Shown here: positions 1 through 5,347 of the stretch, in pieces | How positions within the stretch are numbered: the first letter of the stretch is position 1 | Layout: every line of letters begins with the position of its first letter | Source: JAUZQZ01 sp964492105 | GTDB taxonomy: Bacteria > Pseudomonadota > Zetaproteobacteria > Mariprofundales > Mariprofundaceae | Assembly: GCA_964492105.1 (NCBI GenBank) | Contig: CAZBJB010000064.1 | Span: 1-5,470 of the forward strand | Length of the DNA stretch: 5,470 nt | Reading direction: 5' to 3' | The notes under the pieces: generated by a model | What the model was told of the DNA's origin: nothing | The model's input: only the letters and a program-made list of their open reading frames with translations | The model's database searches: none | Made by a program: the position numbers and the translations under genes

Positions 1-43
1 ATAAGACAATCATGCGAAACTTGCAAAAAATAGGTATTGTGTC

Positions 44-63
44 CCCTGAATTTCCCTGAATTT
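44..63. repeat. Perfect 10-bp tandem repeat (CCCTGAATTT x2)
   Basis: CCCTGAATTT occurs at 44-53 and again, identically, at 54-63, directly adjacent. Just before it is a GTGTCCC stretch. Read on the minus strand the unit becomes AAATTCAGGG followed by GGACACAATACC. From memory this resembles short repeats found next to REP-associated (IS200-like) tyrosine transposases. That link is an inference, and no such transposase is in the window. Confidence 0.5.
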
Positions 64-145
64 TCGATGGTAGACCTGGTGATGATGTTAGAAGAATAAC
101 GATGTCTGTAAATAAACTTTTGAACTCTTTGTTTTAACTGGCATC

Positions 146-163
146 AAAATTGCGGGCAATTTT
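146..163. terminator. A/T-rich hairpin, possible weak terminator
   Basis: AAAATTGC (146-153) is the exact reverse complement of GCAATTTT (156-163). It is best drawn as a 7-bp stem with a CGGG-type four-base loop. The arms end in A-runs and T-runs, so it could work on either strand as a weak intrinsic terminator. It lies about 170 bases beyond the serB stop, further than usual, and the stem is weak in G-C pairs. Termination of the mfd-serB transcript here is only a guess. Confidence 0.3.
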
Positions 164-329
164 CGTGCCAACTTGTTGCCTCAGATATCCTGTGAGGGTG
201 GATTCGTATGCCATCGTTGCCAACCCATTCAAAAACGGTGAAACTTCAGTTCTGAATGATCGCCTTCATCGCTTCACGAGAGGGCTCTTCAGCATGTATT
301 ATTCGCCATCTATACGAGTGAGGAGCGTG

Positions 330-1013
330 TTATTGTAAATATTCCAGCACGCCATCCAGCCCTCCTTTATTAATCGCGCAGGCTACCTGCATGGCCACCA
401 TGGGTTTGGCATGAAATGCGATACCGAGACCCGCCGCGAGAATCATGGGTAAATCGTTCGCTCCATCTCCTACAGCAACCGTCTGCTCCACAGGGATATG
501 CCATTCAGCCGCCTGTGACAGCAGCGCGTTCTTTTTGGCCTGTGCATCCACAATATCGCCGATAATGTTGCCGGTGAGTTTATTATCACGTATATCCAGC
601 ACATTGGACAGGATGAAATCCAGATTCAGACGATCCTTGAGTTTGTCGGTAAAATAAGTAAAACCACCGGATACCAGCCCCACCTTCCATCCGTACTGTT
701 TGAGTGTTGTAATCAGACGTTCAGCCCCATCAGTCAATTCGATGCGTTTGTCATATACCCGATCCAGTATTTTTGCATCGAGTCCGGCCAGTAGCCGCAC
801 ACGTTCGAACAGTGAAGCAGCGAAATCCATTTCGCCGCGCATGGCACGTTCGGTGATAGCGGCGACTTGCGGTTTGAGATCCAGGAAAACGGCGATTTCA
901 TCAAGGCATTCGCACTGGATCAAGGTTGAGTCCATATCCATGAATAACAGGCCGGGCTGCGAGAGGGCGGGGCGCGAATGCATGATCCGTATGCTGCCAA
1001 GCTTGGTGAACAA
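330..1013 (-). CDS. serB: Phosphoserine phosphatase (short HAD-type SerB)
   Basis: This enzyme removes the phosphate from O-phosphoserine, the last step of serine biosynthesis from 3-phosphoglycerate, in the cytoplasm. All four HAD-superfamily motifs are visible. Motif I is DMDST at residues 26-30 (Asp26 the expected nucleophile, Asp28 the acid/base). SGG at 115-117 is motif II. Lys160 or Lys161 is the likely motif III lysine. GDGAND at 182-187 is motif IV, binding Mg2+. The cap-region ECLDE segment (35-39) also matches SerB. At 217-227 residues it is the short form and lacks the N-terminal regulatory extension of the roughly 320-residue E. coli enzyme. The start is uncertain: TTG at 1013 gives 227 residues, ATG at 983 gives 217. 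Neither has a clear Shine-Dalgarno, and both leave motif I intact. It follows mfd by 9 bases (TTG start), suggesting co-transcription and possible translational coupling. Confidence 0.93.
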   Translation of the reverse strand: MFTKLGSIRIMHSRPALSQPGLLFMDMDSTLIQCECLDEIAVFLDLKPQVAAITERAMRGEMDFAASLFERVRLLAGLDAKILDRVYDKRIELTDGAERLITTLKQYGWKVGLVSGGFTYFTDKLKDRLNLDFILSNVLDIRDNKLTGNIIGDIVDAQAKKNALLSQAAEWHIPVEQTVAVGDGANDLPMILAAGLGIAFHAKPMVAMQVACAINKGGLDGVLEYLQ

Positions 1014-1022
1014 TCAAAAGGG

Positions 1023-4000
1023 TTATCGACTTTTGATCAACTCATCAAGAAAGGCGATGCATTTCTGCAGGCGTTGTCGTTGATCCCGTGTGGTATCAAG
1101 CAGGGTCAAGTCACCATCGGGCGTCAGGCGGAAGCGGTGCGGTTCGCTTTGTACGCGCTGCAGGAGCGCAGCCATGTCGAACTTCGATGCAGGAGTAAAA
1201 TGAAAACGCAATCCATGGCTGTCCGTCTTGATACCGGATAGCGCCAACGTCTGTGCGCGCCAACGGATACGCGCCGATTCGAGCGCAAGGCGGGCTTCTA
1301 TCGGCATCGGGCCAAAACGGTCAATCATTTCCTCGAATAGCAGATTGATCCGTGTGTCCGAATCCACATCGGAAATACGGCGGTATAGCGCCAGGCGTTC
1401 TCCTGGCTGCGGAATGTAGTCCGGCGGCAGAATGGCATTGTTCCCCAGATGCATATCCACGCGGCGCCGGGCCTTCTCCGGTAATCCGCGTGATTCGTGC
1501 ACTGCTTTGGAGAGCATATCCAGATACATATCCAGGCCGATGGCTTCGATTTGACCGGATTGCTCCGCACCCAGCAGGTTTCCCGCACCCCTGATTTCCA
1601 TGTCCTGCCGGGCAATCATGAAACCCGCACCCAGCTCGGAATGCTCCGCGATGGCCTGTAAACGTTCACGGGCGTCCGGCGTTATGGCGCGCGCATCGGG
1701 GGTGAACAGGTAGGCATAGGCCTGCCGGTGACTGCGGCCCACGCGCCCCCGAATCTGGTGCAACTGGGCTAGACCCAGCAAATCGGCGCGTTCCACGATC
1801 AGGGTGTTGGCATTGGGCACGTCCAGCCCCGACTCGATGATGGTGGTGCATACCAGCACATGCACGCGTCCTTCGTAGAAATGCATCATTTGCCGATCCA
1901 GTTCCACCGGACTCATCTGGCCATGTGCAATCGCAATTTCAGCCTCGGGAACATCCTCACGCAAACGATTTGCAATGCGATCGATACTTTTTACGTGGTT
2001 GTGCAAATAATAAATCTGACCGCCGCGATACAGTTCACGCCGAATGGCTTCGGCCGCCAGATACGGATCAAATGCGGTCACCATGGTGCGAATCGTTTCG
2101 CGCTCGGCGGGTGGCGTGCTGATGATGGACACGCTACGCAGGCTGGAAAGTGTCTGGTACAGCGTGCGCGGAATGGGCGTGGCGGTGAGCGTGAGTACAT
2201 CCGCGCTAGCCTGTAACTCCTTCAGTTTTTCCTTATGGCGGACGCCGAAGCGATGCTCTTCATCTACAATGACCAGTCCCAAATCAGCAAAGCGGAACAT
2301 CTCCGACAGCAGGCGATGCGTGCCAATGATGATGCGTATCTTCCCGGAGGTAAGGTCACGGGCGATGCGCTCGCTTTCTTTCTTCCCTTGCAAACGGGTA
2401 ATAATCTCAATTTTCAGGCCGGTTCCGGAAAAACGTTCGGAAAAACTGTTCAAATGCTGATTGGCCAGTACCGTGGTGGGTGCAAGTAAGGCAACCTGTT
2501 TATCCGTGCGCGCCACCACAAAGGCCGCGCGCATGGCTACTTCCGTCTTGCCGAACCCCACGTCGCCGCAAATTACACGATCCATGGGCGTATCCTTCGC
2601 GAGGTCGGATAAGACCTGATCAATGGCATCCACCTGGTCATCCGTTTCCTCAAACAGGAAACGGGCAGCGAATTCTTCATATGCGGTACGGATTGCGCCT
2701 TCAAGGCCGTAGGGCGTCCTCCGCACCTGCTTGCGCGCGGCTTCGGTGTCAATCAACTCGTGCGCCATGGCAAGCAGGTCACGTTGCACCCGTTCGCGCA
2801 TACGTTTCCATTTTTCCGAGCCGAGTTTGTTTAACGTGGGCCTGCCTTCGCCCGTGTACCGGTGCAGACGGCTTAAGTCTTCCACCGGCACATAGATGCT
2901 GGCATGATCCGCATACTCAATGTGTAAAAAATCAGCGAGCGCATCACCCGATTCCATACTGACCAGGCCCTGATAACGGCCCACCCCGTGGTCTTCATGC
3001 ACCACCGGATTACCGGGTGTCAATTCCCGCAAACTGGAAAACATATCAGCGCGCACCAGTGCCGATCCCTTGCCACGTTTGCGCGGCAGGCGTTGGCCCA
3101 ATAGCTCGCGTCCGGTTAGTACCATGATTTTTGCGTCCGTGAGCGCCATGCCTTGATCGAGAAAACCGATCGTGACGGAAACGGAAGCGTCTGGCAGGCC
3201 ATGCAGGCCATGACAGTGTGCGATGTCCTTTGCCGGGTATGCGCAGGCCTCGACCATGCGTTCCCGCTGGCCCGGGCCATGCGCCACCAGCAACAGCCTC
3301 CAGCCCGCACCTGTTTTATTTCTTAGCGTTTTATTCAGCGCATGCAGGGGTTGGGCCCGATCCTGGAAATCCGTAAGGGATACCGGTGCATCAATATCCG
3401 CATACGTTGGCAAGGAGAGCGCGTCAACCGGTGTTTCGATGGCATACAGTTCCTGCGGGCTGATGACGGGCTCGTGACTGGCGCGCACCATGGTAAACTG
3501 TTCGCGTACCTGTGCGGCGAAGTCCGTTCGTTTTGATTCAATCGTATCCGGTGCAAAAACGATCGCATCCTCCGGCAAATAATCCATGAGCCGAGCCGTG
3601 GATGCATAAGCGAAGGGTAACAATGCTTCAATGCCGGGATGAGGGCGGCCCGCTTGCGCGGCGGCAAGCATTGGATGCGTGCGCAGGTGGGGAAAGCGCG
3701 CCCGGAAGGTGGCGGCGAAATGATCGCATCCCGCATCGTCCAGAATAACCTCGCGTACAGGTACGGAAATAAACTGCGTCAGTGATTTACCCGAACGCTG
3801 TGTTTCCACATCAAAGCGACGGATGGATTCAATTTCATCACCAAACATATCCAATCTTAACGGTGAAGATTCAGTGGCGGGCCAGATATCCAGAATACCG
3901 CCGCGGCGGGCGAATTCGCCCGCCGCCAACACGCGTTCCGTGGGCTGCATTCCGGCTAATACCAGCCGTTCCTTCAATTTTGCAATATCCAGCGGATCAC

Positions 4001-4391
4001 CCACATGCAGCTGCCACACATGGGCGGAAACGGATTCAGTTGGGGCGATGCGTTGCAACCACGCGGGTAGGGCCGTGAGTAACAGTCCGGCGGGGGAGGG
4101 CTCGCGCAGCAGGCGTGCCAACGTTGAAAAACGTTCACCAACAATGGCATGATGCGGCGATACGCGGTCGTAGGGCAATACCTCCCAGGCCGGAAAACGC
4201 CACAACAGATCGGGCGCATCCTGTAAAAAGAAGGCCAATTCTTCCGACAACTGGCGGTAACTGCGAAGATCAGGGCATATCCACACATTAAAACCGCAGG
4301 TTCTCGCAGTTTGGGCGAGTTGCCAGGCAAATCCGGGGATGCTTGTCGTCATGAACGCGGAATCATGCCGGAAACGGCTGCTGACAGCCAT
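1023..4391 (-). CDS. mfd: Transcription-repair coupling factor Mfd
   Basis: Mfd is a DNA translocase that recognises RNA polymerase stalled at template-strand damage, pushes it off and recruits UvrA for nucleotide excision repair. The 1122-residue product has the full family layout. A UvrB-like N-terminal module covers about 1-310 (conserved WEVLPYD at 69-75). The RNA-polymerase-interaction (CarD-like) domain is near 457-530, with VVHEDHGVGRYQG at 463-475. A RecG-like translocase follows: Walker A GDVGFGKT 609-616, DEEH 710-713, TATPIPRT 736-743, motif VI QIRGRVGRSH 879-888, and TRG region GAGFMIARQDMEIRGAGNLLG at 921-941 (interrupted here only by wording, continuous in the protein). A C-terminal TRCF domain lies at about 985-1100. 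It is slightly shorter than E. coli Mfd (1148), mostly at the extreme N-terminus. The ATG at 4391 is preferred because residues 5-27 still align by eye with the family; ATG at 4352 would lose them. No Shine-Dalgarno is seen. Its upstream flank is a group II intron remnant. Confidence 0.97.
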   Translation of the reverse strand: MAVSSRFRHDSAFMTTSIPGFAWQLAQTARTCGFNVWICPDLRSYRQLSEELAFFLQDAPDLLWRFPAWEVLPYDRVSPHHAIVGERFSTLARLLREPSPAGLLLTALPAWLQRIAPTESVSAHVWQLHVGDPLDIAKLKERLVLAGMQPTERVLAAGEFARRGGILDIWPATESSPLRLDMFGDEIESIRRFDVETQRSGKSLTQFISVPVREVILDDAGCDHFAATFRARFPHLRTHPMLAAAQAGRPHPGIEALLPFAYASTARLMDYLPEDAIVFAPDTIESKRTDFAAQVREQFTMVRASHEPVISPQELYAIETPVDALSLPTYADIDAPVSLTDFQDRAQPLHALNKTLRNKTGAGWRLLLVAHGPGQRERMVEACAYPAKDIAHCHGLHGLPDASVSVTIGFLDQGMALTDAKIMVLTGRELLGQRLPRKRGKGSALVRADMFSSLRELTPGNPVVHEDHGVGRYQGLVSMESGDALADFLHIEYADHASIYVPVEDLSRLHRYTGEGRPTLNKLGSEKWKRMRERVQRDLLAMAHELIDTEAARKQVRRTPYGLEGAIRTAYEEFAARFLFEETDDQVDAIDQVLSDLAKDTPMDRVICGDVGFGKTEVAMRAAFVVARTDKQVALLAPTTVLANQHLNSFSERFSGTGLKIEIITRLQGKKESERIARDLTSGKIRIIIGTHRLLSEMFRFADLGLVIVDEEHRFGVRHKEKLKELQASADVLTLTATPIPRTLYQTLSSLRSVSIISTPPAERETIRTMVTAFDPYLAAEAIRRELYRGGQIYYLHNHVKSIDRIANRLREDVPEAEIAIAHGQMSPVELDRQMMHFYEGRVHVLVCTTIIESGLDVPNANTLIVERADLLGLAQLHQIRGRVGRSHRQAYAYLFTPDARAITPDARERLQAIAEHSELGAGFMIARQDMEIRGAGNLLGAEQSGQIEAIGLDMYLDMLSKAVHESRGLPEKARRRVDMHLGNNAILPPDYIPQPGERLALYRRISDVDSDTRINLLFEEMIDRFGPMPIEARLALESARIRWRAQTLALSGIKTDSHGLRFHFTPASKFDMAALLQRVQSEPHRFRLTPDGDLTLLDTTRDQRQRLQKCIAFLDELIKSR

Positions 4392-4426
4392 CTGCTTTTT
4401 GCAGGCCTACGCGTTGCGGATTCAGT

Positions 4427-4456
4427 CGAGTAGTTCATTCATTGCTGAATTTCACC
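4427..4456 (-). ncRNA. Group II intron domain VI-like hairpin
   Basis: Just after domain V, the minus strand has ATTCA-GCAA-TGAAT (4450 to 4437), a perfect 5-bp stem capped by a GNRA-type tetraloop. A weaker lower stem forms from GTG and TAC, with unpaired A residues on the 3' side where the branch-point adenosine would be expected. CTACTCGAC then follows. Position, loop type and unpaired A fit domain VI, but the lower stem is poor. The branch A cannot be fixed from sequence alone. Confidence 0.5.
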
Positions 4457-4462
4457 TTTACA

Positions 4463-4496
4463 GAACCGGACGTGCGGTGTTGACCTGCTCCGGCTC
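4463..4496 (-). ncRNA. Group II intron domain V hairpin (degenerate)
   Basis: On the minus strand the 34 bases begin GAGCCGGA and end TCCGGTTC. These ends form the 8-bp proximal helix typical of domain V, including the AGC catalytic triad and the G-U pair. Total length equals the canonical 34 nt, and the CG bulge position (GCACGT) is kept. The distal helix is damaged: GGT-CAAC-ACC still pairs, but the three bases between it and the proximal stem read GCA where the family usually has a TGC-like segment, leaving mismatches. The loop is CAAC rather than GAAA. The domain is recognisable but probably inactive. Confidence 0.72.
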
Positions 4497-4692
4497 TTCC
4501 GGCCAAGTAACCCGGTGTAAGCATGAGCCAGACTTCGGGGTGTGTAATGCGAGGCTTCGCCAATGCAAAAACTTCGTCAACAAGAAGGCGGATCTTCGGT
4601 TGTTTTGACTTCTGGCTGCGTCTCATCAATGCATTGAACCATATTTGCCGCACTCTGCCCCTGAATCTGGCCAGGGCGGCAAAGTTGTCTCG

Positions 4693-4708
4693 CACACCAT
4701 CACACCAT
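4693..4708. repeat. Exact 8-bp tandem duplication (CACACCAT x2)
   Basis: CACACCAT occurs at 4693-4700 and again at 4701-4708. It lies inside the maturase remnant, and removing one copy joins YYGV directly to RDNFAALA in one frame, as in intact family members. The duplication is therefore the likely cause of the frameshift. The unit is not a multiple of three. Confidence 0.8.
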
Positions 4709-4710
4709 AG

Positions 4711-4740
4711 TAGCCTGGACTATTCACAAATACTGCCGCG
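4711..4740 (+). repeat. Left terminal inverted repeat
   Basis: It begins TAGCCTGGACTATTC, the reverse complement of the right arm tip apart from one extra A in the right arm, and ends in GCCGCG, which pairs with CGCGGC of the right arm. Its outer end touches the YYGV codons of the maturase remnant. Confidence 0.65.
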
Positions 4741-4781
4741 CCCTCGCTTGTCCCTTTGCCCACAACGAATTGTCCATAAGC

Positions 4782-4792
4782 ACCGCTACGGT
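4782..4792. repeat. Small hairpin in the centre of the inverted-repeat element
   Basis: ACCG and CGGT are separated by CTA, close to the centre of the 156-bp element. It could form the tip of the folded element. At 4 bp it is weak and may be chance. Confidence 0.3.
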
Positions 4793-4837
4793 CTTCTTCG
4801 CAGGAATCCGTTATAGGCAAAGGTTCTGCGCGATCAT

Positions 4838-4866
4838 CGCGGCGATTTATGAATAGTCCAAGGCTA
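4838..4866 (-). repeat. Right terminal inverted repeat
   Basis: It starts CGCGGCGATTTATG and ends GAATAGTCCAAGGCTA. It pairs with the left arm at 4711-4740, with about 97 bases between the arms. It lies about 10 bases upstream of the first hairpin in the fdx control region. Confidence 0.65.
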
Positions 4867-4875
4867 GGTAATAAC

Positions 4876-4895
4876 AAAGATGGGTTAACATCTTT
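4876..4895. promoter_or_regulatory. Perfect 7-bp inverted repeat upstream of fdx
   Basis: AAAGATG (4876-4882) and CATCTTT (4889-4895) are perfect inverted arms around GGTTAA. The site also contains the first of three TTAACA motifs (4885-4890). It lies about 44 bases upstream of the proposed -35 box, so it may be a regulator site or, as RNA, a weak hairpin. No regulator can be named. Confidence 0.4.
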
Positions 4896-4926
4896 CCTGG
4901 CCGAATTTGGGGCGGTAGCGATTCGA

Positions 4927-4942
4927 TTAACATTCGTGTTAA
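4927..4942. promoter_or_regulatory. Palindrome overlapping the proposed fdx -35 box (putative operator)
   Basis: TTAACA-TTCG-TGTTAA is a perfect inverted repeat with 6-base arms and a 4-base centre. Its right arm covers the first four bases of the proposed -35 hexamer. A protein bound here would compete with RNA polymerase, so it is a candidate operator. The TTAACA half also appears at 4885-4890. The regulator is unknown. Confidence 0.42.
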
Positions 4943-4967
4943 CAAGCTCAAGATACTGTGCTAATGT
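4939..4967 (+). promoter_or_regulatory. Sigma70-like promoter for fdx
   Basis: TTAACA (4939-4944) and TAATGT (4962-4967) are separated by exactly 17 bases, the optimal spacing. Each is a two-mismatch match to the consensus -35 and -10 boxes. Transcription would start around 4973-4976, giving a short leader of about 28 bases before the ATG. Nothing better is seen between the inverted-repeat element and the gene. Confidence 0.5.
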
Positions 4968-4990
4968 TGCGCATGTGAGTTTCATTCCAA

Positions 4991-4996
4991 GCGAGG
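4991..4996 (+). promoter_or_regulatory. Ribosome binding site of fdx
   Basis: GCGAGG ends 6 bases before the ATG at 5003, a good Shine-Dalgarno spacing. It fixes the start of the ferredoxin at the residue where the family begins (MAFVVT). Confidence 0.65.
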
Positions 4997-5002
4997 TTCC
5001 CG

Positions 5003-5347
5003 ATGGCTTTTGTTGTTACCCAGTTGTGTAAAGATTGCGTTGATACTGCATGCGTATCCGTCTGTCCCGTGGACTGTTTCTATCAACCCAAGGAAACATC
5101 TGATAGTACTCCCAATATGTTGTACATCTCGCCTGAGGAGTGCATTGACTGCGCTGTGTGTGAGCCGGAATGCCCATGGGAAGCTATTTATCCCGAGGAA
5201 GACGTGCCGGAAGTGTTCAAAAGTGATATTGCGCTCAATGATCTGTGTGACACTGATCGCGATGCCTTTGAACTGGCTGAAGTTGATGAACATGAGCCGC
5301 CATCCGCCGAGGAAGTGGCGGCGCACAAGGCTAAATACGGTCTTTAG
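5003..5347 (+). CDS. fdxA: 7Fe ferredoxin ([3Fe-4S][4Fe-4S], FdxA/FdI type)
   Basis: This is a small soluble electron carrier with two iron-sulfur clusters. The N-terminus MAFVVT matches Azotobacter vinelandii ferredoxin I. By alignment with that protein, Cys9, Cys17 and Cys57 should bind the [3Fe-4S] cluster, and Cys21, Cys47, Cys50 and Cys53 the [4Fe-4S] cluster. The blocks CPVDCF (21-26) and CIDCAVCEPECP (47-58) carry the key residues. Cys12 and Cys25 correspond to the extra cysteines of FdI. Because Cys12 makes a C-x2-C-x4-C pattern, a second [4Fe-4S] cluster cannot be fully excluded. Residues 28-38 form a linker several residues longer than in FdI. The tail (about 65-114) is acidic. The protein has 114 residues and no signal peptide, so it is cytoplasmic. 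It is transcribed divergently from mfd, with its own promoter. Redox partners cannot be told from the context. Confidence 0.93.
   Translation: MAFVVTQLCKDCVDTACVSVCPVDCFYQPKETSDSTPNMLYISPEECIDCAVCEPECPWEAIYPEEDVPEVFKSDIALNDLCDTDRDAFELAEVDEHEPPSAEEVAAHKAKYGL

Larger units (their letters stand above)
1..329. other. Non-coding tail downstream of serB
   Basis: No convincing gene is present in these 329 bases. The longest plus-strand frame (150-338) has no family resemblance, runs into the end of serB and has no ribosome binding site. On the minus strand the frame after the serB stop stays open for only 27 codons, to a TGA at 246-248, and I do not recognise the peptide. What can be seen is a perfect 10-bp tandem repeat at 44-63 and an A/T-rich hairpin at 146-163. 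The bases around 30-64 resemble, from memory, repeats that flank IS200-like transposases. The region is more A/T-rich than the genes, as expected for intergenic DNA. Confidence 0.6.
4425..4712 (-). mobile_element. Degenerate 3' fragment of a group II intron
   Basis: Read on the minus strand, this segment contains in the correct order the C-terminus of an intron-encoded reverse transcriptase/maturase, a domain V hairpin (4496 to 4463) and a domain VI-like hairpin (around 4456 to 4427). A likely 3' end follows in the CTACTCGAC stretch near 4433-4425. The 5' part (domains I-III and most of the reverse transcriptase) is absent: recognisable intron sequence stops at about 4712, where the inverted-repeat element begins. 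The remnant has the same orientation as mfd and ends about 35 bases before its start codon. The exact 3' junction is inferred from typical intron ends. The element cannot be self-mobile. Confidence 0.75.
4435..4712 (-). pseudogene. Group II intron reverse transcriptase/maturase, C-terminal remnant
   Basis: The reading is YYGV (4712-4701), then after a frameshift RDNFAALARFRGRVRQIW and NALMRRSQKSK, and finally AKPRITHP. This is the usual C-terminal pattern of bacterial group II intron proteins, with YYGV.N....F...V..W, L.RRSQ and a final PRI.HP in that order. The catalytic polymerase domain (YADD region) and most of the maturase domain are missing. An 8-bp tandem duplication at 4693-4708 puts YYGV out of frame with the rest. 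The downstream frame then runs through domains V and VI to a TGA at 4435-4437, whereas intact family proteins normally end shortly after PRI.HP, so the native stop also seems lost. Family assignment is from memory of the C-terminal motifs; confidence is good because domain V follows in the right place. Confidence 0.78.
4711..4866. mobile_element. 156-bp MITE-like element with terminal inverted repeats
   Basis: The left end (4711-4740) and right end (4838-4866) are imperfect inverted repeats; about 26 positions pair, with two small gaps and two mismatches. The best block is TGAATAGTCCA with GGCTA at the tip and CGCGGC at the inner end. A second inner pair, CCTTTGCC (4753-4760) and GGCAAAGG (4816-4823), continues the symmetry, so the whole element can fold into a long interrupted hairpin. 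TA stands at both extremes (4711-4712 and 4865-4866), compatible with a TA target duplication as used by IS630/Tc1-mariner elements, though TAG/CTA also simply extends the palindrome. There is no room for a transposase, so it would be a non-autonomous derivative moved by an element elsewhere. I do not recognise the parent IS. Confidence 0.6.

Noticed and set aside
246..329. In-frame extension of serB beyond its TAA stop (27 further codons)
   Set aside because: SerB is complete at the TAA, the extra peptide is not recognised, and nothing suggests readthrough. Such a stretch can stay open by chance.
150..338. Plus-strand 62-codon open frame near the left edge
   Set aside because: It has no binding site or family resemblance, overlaps the hairpin at its start and runs antisense into the end of serB.
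1860..2489. Several plus-strand open frames antisense to the translocase part of mfd
   Set aside because: They mirror the codon structure of mfd in GC-moderate DNA, have no family features, and mfd is clearly the coding strand.
4876..4895. The 7-bp hairpin as an intrinsic terminator
   Set aside because: It has only three T residues after the stem and little G-C content, and no gene ends next to it on either strand; a regulatory site is more plausible.
4867..4900. Continuation of the maturase on the far side of the inverted-repeat element
   Set aside because: Reading through after removing the element and one TA gives a short peptide with a stop and no similarity to the expected maturase sequence, so a simple insertion into an otherwise longer intron is not supported.
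4626..4985. Minus-strand 119-codon frame spanning the inverted-repeat element
   Set aside because: It crosses the fdx control region and both arms of the inverted repeat. Only its GYYGV segment is meaningful, as part of the maturase remnant; the rest is not protein-like.
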